Below, in pieces: positions 33,651 through 41,241 of a DNA stretch of 64,000 nt; within the stretch, counting starts at the first letter, position 1, and each line of letters opens with the position of its first letter. The DNA is from an uncultured Oscillospiraceae bacterium (GTDB lineage Bacteria > Bacillota > Clostridia > Oscillospirales > Ruminococcaceae): positions 1 to 64,000 of the forward strand of contig CAKTCT010000005.1 in NCBI GenBank assembly GCA_934539585.1, read 5' to 3'. The notes beneath the pieces are model-generated. The model had not been told where the DNA came from, did not search any database, and saw only the letters and a list, made by a program, of their open reading frames with translations. A program made the position numbers and the translations under genes.

Positions 33651-34906
33651 CCGATTACACGGGACTTTACGACTTCAGCCCGGAGCTCCTCCGGCTGGCG
33701 GAGCAGGCCGAGGAGCAGTGCCGGGAGGTTTTCCGGCGCATCGACGGCATTGCCCAGTATAACGAAGCGAAGGTGCTGAAAGCCTTTACCGACCACCGGG
33801 TCTCGGCGGCCCATCTGGTGGGGACCACGGGCTACGGCTACGACGACATGGGCCGGGACACCCTGGACAAGGTCTTTGCCCAGGCCGTGGGGGCCGAGGA
33901 CGCTCTGGTGCGGCACAACTTCGTCTCCGGGACCCACACCCTGACCGTGGCGCTGTTCGGCGTCCTCCGGGCGGGGGACACGGTGGTCTCCGTCACCGGC
34001 GCGCCCTACGACACCATGGAGGAGGTCATCGGCATCCGGGGGGAGGGCGCCGGTTCTCTGAAAGAATACGGCATTTCCTACCGCCAGGTGGAGCTGCTGG
34101 CCTCCGGCGAGCCGGACTACCCGGCCATCGAGGCGGCGGCCAGGGGGGCGCGGATGGTCTACATCCAGCGGTCCCGGGGGTACTCCCTGCGGCCCTCCTT
34201 GACGGTGGAGACCATCGGGAAGATCGCGTCGGCGGCCAAGAAGGGCAATCCGGAGGCGGTGGTCTTTGTGGACAACTGCTACGGCGAGTTCGTGGAGAAG
34301 CAGGAGCCGGTGGCCGTGGGGGCGGACCTGATGGCAGGGTCCCTCATCAAGAATCCCGGCGGCGGAATCGCGCCCACCGGGGGCTACATCGCCGGGCGGA
34401 AGGACCTGGTGGAGCTTTGCGCCTACCGTCTGACCTGCCCGGGCATCGGCCGGGAGGCGGGCTGCACCCTGGACCAGAACCGGGGGCTTTACCTGGGGCT
34501 TTTCCACGCGCCGTCGGCGGTGGCGTCGGCGGTGAAGACCGCCTGCTTCGGGGCGGCGCTGTTCGGGAGCATGGGCTACCGGACCAATCCCGCCTACGAT
34601 GCGCCGAGGACGGACATCATCACGGCCATCGAGCTGGGGAGCCCGGAGAACCTCTGCGCGTTCTGCCGGGGAATCCAGATGGGGTCGCCGGTGGACTCCC
34701 ACGTGACCCCGGAGCCCTGGGCCATGCCCGGGTATGAGGACCCGGTGATTATGGCGGCGGGGACCTTCACCATGGGGGCGTCTTTGGAGTTATCGGCAGA
34801 CGGGCCCATCCGTCCGCCGTATTCGGTTTGGCTCCAGGGGGGGCTGACCTACGGAACCGGGAAGCTGGGGCTGCTTTTGGCAGCCCGGGCGATCGCGGAG
34901 CGATAA
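33647..34906 (+). CDS. Methionine gamma-lyase family PLP enzyme (YnbB-like)
   Basis: A 419-residue PLP-dependent protein of the family often labelled aluminium resistance or methionine gamma-lyase. The PLP lysine is expected in SLIKNPGGG (about residue 236), with VFVDNCYGEF just before as the PLP-binding aspartate region. The ATG overlaps the upstream stop (ATGA), with GGAAGGAA upstream. It ends the murD-M42-kinase run; physiological substrate unknown. Confidence 0.88.
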   Translation: MTDYTGLYDFSPELLRLAEQAEEQCREVFRRIDGIAQYNEAKVLKAFTDHRVSAAHLVGTTGYGYDDMGRDTLDKVFAQAVGAEDALVRHNFVSGTHTLTVALFGVLRAGDTVVSVTGAPYDTMEEVIGIRGEGAGSLKEYGISYRQVELLASGEPDYPAIEAAARGARMVYIQRSRGYSLRPSLTVETIGKIASAAKKGNPEAVVFVDNCYGEFVEKQEPVAVGADLMAGSLIKNPGGGIAPTGGYIAGRKDLVELCAYRLTCPGIGREAGCTLDQNRGLYLGLFHAPSAVASAVKTACFGAALFGSMGYRTNPAYDAPRTDIITAIELGSPENLCAFCRGIQMGSPVDSHVTPEPWAMPGYEDPVIMAAGTFTMGASLELSADGPIRPPYSVWLQGGLTYGTGKLGLLLAARAIAER

Positions 34907-35806
34907 CTCTAGCGGGTACAACGTCAGGCCGCCGCCATCATCCACGTCAAGCCGACGCGTATCTCCGAATCCTCATACAGGAATCGAAGCGATAAAAAGT
35001 GCTGCACGGTTGCCTACTGTCTGAGCACCGATAGCGGCGGCGGGAAGTGTCGTGTGCGGATATGTTTATTCAGCGCCTGCCGCCATTGGGGTTTTTAGGG
35101 GCGTAGCCCCTAAACGGACTTTTCTGCTTACTCTTTTCCTCCGGGGAAAAGAGTAAGTGCGCTATGTAGGGCATAACAAATCTGTACAAACGTAAGTAGC
35201 CGCATAGGCTAGTAGGACCTGCCAAATCCGATTCAAAATTGGCAGCACTACCGGCCTATGCGGCTACGTTCGCTTTGGATTATTGATAGGTGGTTCATAG
35301 CACCCATTCTTTTCCCGCGTGGGAAAAGAATGGGGAGAAAAGGACGCTCGGGTGGCTCCCGCCCCCCGAGACCCCCTAAAGTCGCGGGGTTTGGCTTCGG
35401 AGAGCCCCAATATTACCTCGCGGTGGACACGGCCGCCGCAATTGGTGGGGTGGACAGTAGGCATACGCACACCACTTTCGGACGGTATCGTCCTCACGAT
35501 AGGCTTTGGGGGCAGGCGGCGGCCTGACGTGGTGTTTGGATGGAGGCCTGACGTGGGTGCATTTGGGGATTTTTTGCAAAAAAATCCCCGCAGCGTCGCT
35601 TTGGACGGCATTGCGGGGGGCTGGAAGGTCCAGAAGATGAAACAAAGAAGAGGAACAATGTATGAAGAATAGAGGAACGCAAAAGGATTCGCCGCTGCCG
35701 GAGCCTGGGCCCGGCAGCCAGCGGGCGGAAAGCTCTCCGCCAAGAGAAAGGAGAGGAGAATGCCGGTAGTCCGGAAACCGTCCTCCGGCGTAGGGGAAAA
35801 GCAGAA
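34907..35806. other. Hairpin-dense intergenic island
   Basis: A 900-base stretch with no gene I can support. It holds many perfect or near-perfect hairpins: TTTAGGGGC/GCCCCTAAA (35094-35114), a 13-bp stem at 35127-35157, a nested hairpin at 35196-35267, a 14-bp stem CCCATTCTTTTCCC/GGGAAAAGAATGGG (35303-35334), and GGGGATTTTTT/AAAAAATCCCC (35565-35589). A 12-base direct repeat GGCCTGACGTGG occurs at 35521 and 35545. Open frames here are short, without ribosome sites or domains. The 35565 hairpin may end the amt transcript. Confidence 0.6.
35196..35267. repeat. Nested hairpin with 14-bp outer and 7-bp inner stem
   Basis: GTAGCCGCATAGGC (35196-35209) pairs with GCCTATGCGGCTAC (35254-35267). Inside, CTGCCAA (35219-35225) pairs with TTGGCAG (35239-35245). 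It resembles a structured RNA or a protein-recognition hairpin but matches no family I know. Confidence 0.7.
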
Positions 35807-37504
35807 TTAGTTTTCATCCTGCAGGGCGTCGTAGCCTTCTTCGCCGGTGCGGACCTTGATGACGTTCTCCACGTCGTAGACGAAAATCTTTCCATCGCCG
35901 ATGTGGCCGGTGTACAGCACCTTCTTGGCCGTGCGGATCACCGTGTCAACGGGGACCTTGCAGACAACGAACTCCAGCTTCACCTTGGGCAGGAGGGAGA
36001 CCTCCACCGGAACGCCGCGGTAAAACTCCCCGACGCCCTTCTGCATCCCGCAGCCCAGGACCTGGGTCACGGTCATGCCGGTGATGCCGATCTGGTTCAT
36101 GGCGGATTTCAGCGCCTCGAATTTGCTTTGCTTGGTGATGATGACGATCTTGGTCATCTTGGGGTGGGGAAGGGTATCGCCAGGTGCGGCGACGGTCCGG
36201 GTGACGGTCTCCACCGGAACGGCTTCCTCCAGGGTGAAGGGCGCGTCCTCCTCCGGGGTGTGGGAGATGGGCATGGGCATGAAGTCGGCGTAGCTGGAAG
36301 CCAGGCCGTGCTCTTTCACGTCAAGGCCCACGATCTCCTCCTCCCGGGAGACCCGGAGGCCGATGGTCTTGTTGATGAGGAAGAAGACGATGGTGATGGT
36401 CACAGCGGTCCAGGCGGCCACGGAGAGGACGCCCAGGGCCTCGATGCCCAGAAAGCGGAAGCTGCCGGTGTAGAACAGGCCCTTGGAGGTGTCGAACAGG
36501 CCGGTAAGCAGGGTGCCGCCTGCGCCGCAGAGGCAGTGGACGCCGATGGCGCCGACGGGATCGTCGATTTTCAGCTTCTTGTCGATGAACTCAATGCCGA
36601 AGACCACCAGGAATCCGGCCACGACGCCGATGATGGCCGCGCCCAGGGGCGAGACTACGTCGCATCCGGCGGTGATGGCCACAAGCCCCGCCAGGGAGCC
36701 GTTGAGGGTCATGGAGACGTCGGGCTTTTTATAGCGGACCCAGGTGATGCACATGGCGGTGATGGTGGCCATGGCGGCGGCCAGGTTGGTGGTCATGAAG
36801 ATGCGCCCGGCGGAAACAATGGCGTCGTCGCCGGTCATGGATACCGTGGAGCAGCCGTTGAAGCCGAACCAGCAGAACCAGAGGATGAACACGCCCAGAG
36901 CGCCCAGGGTCAGGGAGTGGCCCAGAATGGCTTTGGGCTTGCCCTCCTTGTCGTACTTGCCAAGGCGGGGCCCCAGAATCTTCGCGCCGATGAGGGCGCA
37001 GATGCCGCCCACCATGTGGACCGCCGTGGAACCGGCGAAGTCATGGAAGCCCAGCTGGGCCAGCCAGCCGCCGCCCCAGATCCAGTGGCCGGAAATGGGG
37101 TAGATCACGGCGCTGATGACCATGGAGTAGACGCAGTAGGCGGAGAACTTGGTCCGCTCCGCCATGGCGCCGGAGACGATGGTGGCGGAGGTGGCGCAGA
37201 ACACTGTCTGGAAGATGACGAAGGCCCACAGGGGGACTCCGGCGGGGAGGACCGCGCTGTAATCTCCCCGGATCATGGGGTCAAAGGAGCCGAACAGCGC
37301 GCCAGTGGAACCGAACATCACGCCAAAGCCCAAAAGCCAGTAGATGGGGGTCCCCAGACAGAAGTCCATGAGGTTTTTCATGATGATGTTGCCGGAGTTT
37401 TTGGCCCGGGTGAAGCCGGTTTCCACCATGGCGAAACCGGCCTGCATGAAGAAGACGAGGACGGCCCCCAGAAGGACCCATATGGTGTTGACTGCAGAGA
37501 ACAT
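35807..37504 (-). CDS. amt: Ammonium channel with fused C-terminal PII domain
   Basis: A 565-residue fusion. The first 410 or so residues are an Amt/MEP ammonium channel with about eleven helices (GFAMVETGFTRAKN near the start). After a short acidic linker, about 110 residues form a complete PII/GlnK domain starting MTKIVIITKQSK, with a T-loop-like region around GEFYRGVPVEVSLLP and the B-loop TGHIGDGKIFV. PII normally plugs the channel when 2-oxoglutarate is low; here the plug is covalently attached. AAGGAGG precedes the ATG at 37504. It follows glnN on the same strand. Confidence 0.93.
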   Translation of the reverse strand: MFSAVNTIWVLLGAVLVFFMQAGFAMVETGFTRAKNSGNIIMKNLMDFCLGTPIYWLLGFGVMFGSTGALFGSFDPMIRGDYSAVLPAGVPLWAFVIFQTVFCATSATIVSGAMAERTKFSAYCVYSMVISAVIYPISGHWIWGGGWLAQLGFHDFAGSTAVHMVGGICALIGAKILGPRLGKYDKEGKPKAILGHSLTLGALGVFILWFCWFGFNGCSTVSMTGDDAIVSAGRIFMTTNLAAAMATITAMCITWVRYKKPDVSMTLNGSLAGLVAITAGCDVVSPLGAAIIGVVAGFLVVFGIEFIDKKLKIDDPVGAIGVHCLCGAGGTLLTGLFDTSKGLFYTGSFRFLGIEALGVLSVAAWTAVTITIVFFLINKTIGLRVSREEEIVGLDVKEHGLASSYADFMPMPISHTPEEDAPFTLEEAVPVETVTRTVAAPGDTLPHPKMTKIVIITKQSKFEALKSAMNQIGITGMTVTQVLGCGMQKGVGEFYRGVPVEVSLLPKVKLEFVVCKVPVDTVIRTAKKVLYTGHIGDGKIFVYDVENVIKVRTGEEGYDALQDEN

Positions 37505-37556
37505 GGGAATTCCCTCCTTGATAAAATTGACGGATCCGAAAGCTATATCCAATCAC

Positions 37557-37601
37557 AAAGGGGCGCGTCCCGCCTGGCAACAGGACGCGCCCCTTTGCGC
37601 G
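37557..37601 (-). promoter_or_regulatory. Candidate ANTAR-type antiterminator/terminator upstream of amt
   Basis: On the minus strand CGCGC-AAAGGG-GCGCG (37601-37586) is a 5-bp hairpin with a six-base loop that has A at position 1 and G at position 4. The loop and 3' arm are also the first part of AAAGGGGCGCGTCC (37596-37583), which pairs with GGACGCGCCCCTTT (37570-37557). The two folds exclude each other. The T-run after the long stem is weak (TTTGTGATT). A TATAAT at 37656-37651, overlapping the glnN stop codon, could be a promoter for amt. Confidence 0.65.
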
Positions 37602-37651
37602 ATATGGAATCTCTTGGCCCCGAAGGGCGTGAGAAGAAGAGGAAAGCGAAA

Positions 37652-39745
37652 TTATACCCGGAACAGCAGGTCGCTGTAAGAGGGGAAGGGCCAGTATTCC
37701 TTGCCCAGAAGGGTCTCCAGCTCGTCGGCCACGGCGCGCATTTCCTGCATGGCGGTGAAGACGTCGTCCTTGTAGTGGTCGGCTTCCTTCTGGAGATCGC
37801 CCTCGTAGTTTTTGGCTTCCAGCAAGGCGGATTCCAGGGCCTCGGTCTTCTTGTAGAAGCAGGAGGCCAGGGCGGAGAGCTTACGGACCAGGGATTCCTC
37901 CAGGTCGCAGGGGATGTCCTCGCTGATGGCTTTTTTCTGGGCGGCGGTGGTGCTGACGTCCTTCAGGTAGGAGAGGACTGCGGGAACGATCTGCTTTTTG
38001 GCCATGTCCACCATGGTCAGGGCTTCGATGTTCAGGGTCTTGCAGTAGTTGTCCAGAAGAATCTCATAGCGGGAGTGCATCTCGGCTGCGGTGAAGATTT
38101 TGTGCTTGGTGAACAGGTCGATGTTCTTTTCCGCGATGAAGTAGGGGAGGGCGTCAGGGGTGGATTTCAGGTTCAGGAGGCCCCGCTTTTCGGCTTCCTC
38201 CACCCAGGAGCTGTCGTAGCCGTTGCCGTTGAAGATGATGCGCTTGTGTTCCTTGATGGTCTTTTTGATCAGGGTGTTCAGGTCGGCGGTGAAGTCGGAG
38301 GAGCCCTCCAGGGCGTCGGCGAACTGGGACAGGGTCTCGGCCACGATGGTGTTCAGGACGATGTTGGGGCCGGAGATGGACAGGGCCGAGCCGGGCATCC
38401 GGAACTCAAACTTGTTGCCGGTGAAGGCGAAGGGGGAGGTGCGGTTCCGGTCGGTGGTATCCTTGGGGAACCGGGGCAGGACGTGGACGCCCACCTTCAT
38501 TTCCTCTTTGGTCTTCTGGCAGTAGCTGGTGCCGGTCTCGATGCTCTCCAGGATGGCGGAAAGCTCATCGCCTAAGAACATGGAGATGATGGCGGGAGGC
38601 GCTTCGTTAGCTCCCAGACGGTGATCGTTGCCGGCGCTGGCCACGGAGACCCGGAGCAGGTCCTGATAATCGTCCACGGCCTTGATGACGGCGGTGAGGA
38701 ACAGGAGGAACTGGGCGTTTTCCTGGGGGGACTCGCCGGGCTCCAGGAGGTTCACGCCGGTGTTGGTGGACAGGGACCAGTTGTTGTGCTTGCCGGAGCC
38801 GTTGACGCCGGCAAAGGGCTTCTCATGGAGCAGGCAGCAGAGGCCGTGCTTCAGGGCTACTTTTTTCATGACCTCCATGGTCAGCTGGTTGTGGTCGGTG
38901 GCGGTGTTGGTATTGGTGAAGATGGGGGCCAGCTCGTGCTGGGCGGGGGCCACCTCGTTGTGCTCGGTCTTGGCCAGGATGCCCAGCTTCCAGAGCTCGT
39001 CGTTTAAGTCGTGCATGTACGCCTGGATGCGGGGCTTGATGGCGCCGAAGTAGTGGTCCTCCATCTCCTGGCCCTTGGGCGGCTTCGCGCCGAAAAGGGT
39101 GCGGCCGGTGAGGATCAGGTCCTCCCGCTGGTCGTGGAGGGCTTTGTCCACCAGGAAGTACTCCTGCTCGGGGCCCACGGTGGTGATGACCCGGGTGACG
39201 TCCTCGTTGCCGAAAAGCTTCAGGATGCGCATGGCCTGCTTGTTCAGGGCTTCCATGGAGCGGAGGAGGGGGGTCTTTTTGTCCAGGGCCTCGCCGCCGT
39301 AGGAATAGAAGACGGTGGGGATGCACAGGGTGTTGTCTTTGATGAAGGCGTAGGCGGTGGGGTCCCAGGCGGTGTAGCCTCTCGCCTCAAAGGTGGCGCG
39401 GAGGCCGCCGGAGGGGAAGGAGGAGGCGTCGGGCTCGCCCTTGACCAGCTCTTTGCCGGAGAACTCCATGATGACGGTGCCGTCGCCCTGGGGGGAGATG
39501 AAGCTGTCGTGCTTCTCGGCGGTGATGCCGGTCATGGGCTGGAACCAGTGGGTATAATGGGTGCAGCCTTTTTCCACGGCCCAGTCCTTCATGGCGTTGG
39601 CGACGACATTGGCGATGGATTTGTCCAGGCTCTTGCCGTTCTCCATGGTTTTTTTCAGAGCCTTGTAGGTCTCTTTGGGGAGACGCTCCTGCATGACGCG
39701 GTCGTTGAAGACCATGTTTCCAAAGGTTTCGGGCACGTTGCTCAT
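37652..39745 (-). CDS. glnN: Glutamine synthetase, type III
   Basis: A 697-residue enzyme, the usual length for GSIII and much longer than type I. It has the GSIII N-terminal region (HWFQPMTG, KHDSFISP), the catalytic-site KHNNWSLSTN, and the GPEQEYFL glutamate-binding segment. It makes glutamine from glutamate, ammonia and ATP. AAAGGAG lies ten bases before the ATG. The amt-PII gene follows. A second, type I glutamine synthetase sits at 46707-48023, so the cell has two non-homologous-length isoforms. Confidence 0.94.
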   Translation of the reverse strand: MSNVPETFGNMVFNDRVMQERLPKETYKALKKTMENGKSLDKSIANVVANAMKDWAVEKGCTHYTHWFQPMTGITAEKHDSFISPQGDGTVIMEFSGKELVKGEPDASSFPSGGLRATFEARGYTAWDPTAYAFIKDNTLCIPTVFYSYGGEALDKKTPLLRSMEALNKQAMRILKLFGNEDVTRVITTVGPEQEYFLVDKALHDQREDLILTGRTLFGAKPPKGQEMEDHYFGAIKPRIQAYMHDLNDELWKLGILAKTEHNEVAPAQHELAPIFTNTNTATDHNQLTMEVMKKVALKHGLCCLLHEKPFAGVNGSGKHNNWSLSTNTGVNLLEPGESPQENAQFLLFLTAVIKAVDDYQDLLRVSVASAGNDHRLGANEAPPAIISMFLGDELSAILESIETGTSYCQKTKEEMKVGVHVLPRFPKDTTDRNRTSPFAFTGNKFEFRMPGSALSISGPNIVLNTIVAETLSQFADALEGSSDFTADLNTLIKKTIKEHKRIIFNGNGYDSSWVEEAEKRGLLNLKSTPDALPYFIAEKNIDLFTKHKIFTAAEMHSRYEILLDNYCKTLNIEALTMVDMAKKQIVPAVLSYLKDVSTTAAQKKAISEDIPCDLEESLVRKLSALASCFYKKTEALESALLEAKNYEGDLQKEADHYKDDVFTAMQEMRAVADELETLLGKEYWPFPSYSDLLFRV

Positions 39746-39785
39746 AAGTCAGCCACTCCTTTATAATATCGGTGAAAGATTTTCC

Positions 39786-39890
39786 CCCCGCCAGGCGGGG
39801 AATAACAAAAAAGACGCCGCGGACCGGATGGTCCACAGCGCCTTTGCTGTCTACGGTTGCCATTATACTCCGGGGGAAGGGAGTTGTCAA
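39786..39890 (-). promoter_or_regulatory. glnN promoter and ANTAR-type antiterminator/terminator leader
   Basis: On the minus strand TTGACA (39890-39885), a 17-base spacer and TATAAT (39867-39862). Near the 5' end of the transcript ACAGC-AAAGGC-GCTGT (39850-39835) forms a hairpin with a six-base loop. The loop and 3' arm also begin the 16-bp terminator AAAGGCGCTGTGGACC-ATCC-GGTCCGCGGCGTCTTT (39845-39810), followed by more T residues. A further small hairpin CCCCGCC/GGCGGGG region follows. This is a transcription attenuator. Confidence 0.8.
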
Positions 39891-40022
39891 CGGGTTTGAA
39901 GGAATTTTTTTGGAATTTTGCAAGGTTTGTGCAAATGATACGGCTGACGTCAAAATACTCCGAATAAAATCTGGGGAAATCGACAATTTTGCAGGAATCC
40001 TTCGAAAATCCTTCAAAATTCG

Positions 40023-40125
40023 TTGACAAGGGCGGTGGGATTTGATAAGATAAGGGCAGAGAACAAAGGCGTTCGCAAGAACCGGCTTTTTTCAAAGGCC
40101 GTTTTTTTGCGGACGCTTTTTGTTT
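40023..40125 (+). promoter_or_regulatory. Glutamate synthase operon promoter and ANTAR-type leader
   Basis: TTGACA (40023-40028), a 17-base spacer and TAAGAT (40046-40051). GAAC-AAAGGC-GTTC (40061-40074) is a short hairpin with a six-base loop at the transcript's 5' end. The loop and 3' arm are reused in AAAGGCGTTCGCAA (40065-40078), which pairs with TTGCGGACGCTTTT (40107-40120), followed by TGTTTT. An inner CGGC/GCCG stem lies within the long hairpin. The same loop and overlap occur upstream of glnN and nearly so at amt. Confidence 0.8.
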
Positions 40126-40149
40126 TGGATTCAAAAGGAGGTTTGACTT

Positions 40150-41241
40150 ATGCTCAAGGAAGGGCAAGTCCGGATTCCCTCCGGCTGCGCGATCTCTGGC
40201 ATCTTTTCCAAAGAAGGAAAGAGGATCAGCGGCGAGGGGATCGTCAAATCCATCGCGACCATGCACGACCGCAGCAACGGCCTGGGCGGCGGCTTCGCCG
40301 GATACGGCATCTATCCGGAATACAAGGACCTGTATGCGTTCCATGTATTTTATGACGACACCGACGCCAAGGAAGCCTGCGAAAAATTCCTGGAACGGCA
40401 TTTTGATATTGTAAACCTGTCGAAAATCCCCATCCGGAAGACGCCGAAGATCACCAACGAGCCCCTGATCTGGCGGTACTTCGTGGCTCCCCTGCCCACC
40501 CGGCTGGCCGACAGCCAGCTGGACGAGAAGGAGTACACCGCCCGGTGCGTGGTCCGGATCAACACCCGGATCGACGGGGCCTACGTTTTTTCCAGCGGGA
40601 AGAACATGGGTGTTTTCAAGGCCGTGGGCTACCCCGAGGACGTGGGCGAGTTCTACCGCCTGGAGGATTACGCGGGCTACGGCTGGACGGCTCACGGCCG
40701 GTATCCCACCAACACCCCCGGCTGGTGGGGCGGGGCCCATCCCTTCGCCATGCTGGACTACTCCATCGTCCACAACGGGGAAATCTCCTCCTACGACGCC
40801 AACCGCCGGTACATCGAGATGTTCGGCTACAAATGTACCTTGCAGACTGACACCGAGGTCATCACCTATATCGTGGATTATTTGAACCGCCGCCAGGGCC
40901 TTACCATGGAGGAGGTGGCCGCGGTCATCGCCGCGCCCTTCTGGTCCACCATCGACCGGATGGAGCCGGCGGCCCGGGAAAAGGCCACCTACCTGCGGAA
41001 CACCTTCGCCAGCCTGCTGGTCACGGGGCCCTTCTCCATTCTGCTGGGCTTTGAGGGCGGCATGATGGCTCTCAACGACCGCCTCAAGCTCCGGAGCATG
41101 GTGGTGGCGGAAAAGGGCGAGATGTTCTACGCCGCCAGCGAGGAATGTGCCATCCGCATCCTGGAGCCCAATCCCGACCGGCTCTACGCCCCCAAGGGCG
41201 GCGAACCGGTGATCGTCACCCTGAACGGAGGTGTGAAGTAA
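40150..41241 (+). CDS. Glutamate synthase, glutaminase subunit (class II amidotransferase)
   Basis: A 363-residue stand-alone GltB amidotransferase domain. The nucleophile is Cys13 in SGCAISGIF, so a 12-residue propeptide is expected to be removed. Later motifs (HGRYPTNTPGW, DYSIVHNGEISSY, TDTEVITY) are typical of glutamate synthase glutaminases. It releases ammonia from glutamine for the FMN subunit encoded next. AGGAGG precedes the ATG, which sits just after the attenuator-like leader. Confidence 0.92.
   Translation: MLKEGQVRIPSGCAISGIFSKEGKRISGEGIVKSIATMHDRSNGLGGGFAGYGIYPEYKDLYAFHVFYDDTDAKEACEKFLERHFDIVNLSKIPIRKTPKITNEPLIWRYFVAPLPTRLADSQLDEKEYTARCVVRINTRIDGAYVFSSGKNMGVFKAVGYPEDVGEFYRLEDYAGYGWTAHGRYPTNTPGWWGGAHPFAMLDYSIVHNGEISSYDANRRYIEMFGYKCTLQTDTEVITYIVDYLNRRQGLTMEEVAAVIAAPFWSTIDRMEPAAREKATYLRNTFASLLVTGPFSILLGFEGGMMALNDRLKLRSMVVAEKGEMFYAASEECAIRILEPNPDRLYAPKGGEPVIVTLNGGVK

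Noticed and set aside
35258..35743. Overlapping short frames in the 34.9-35.8 kb island, including an 89-codon plus frame and a 159-codon minus frame
   Set aside because: They cross perfect hairpins, lack ribosome sites and resemble no family.
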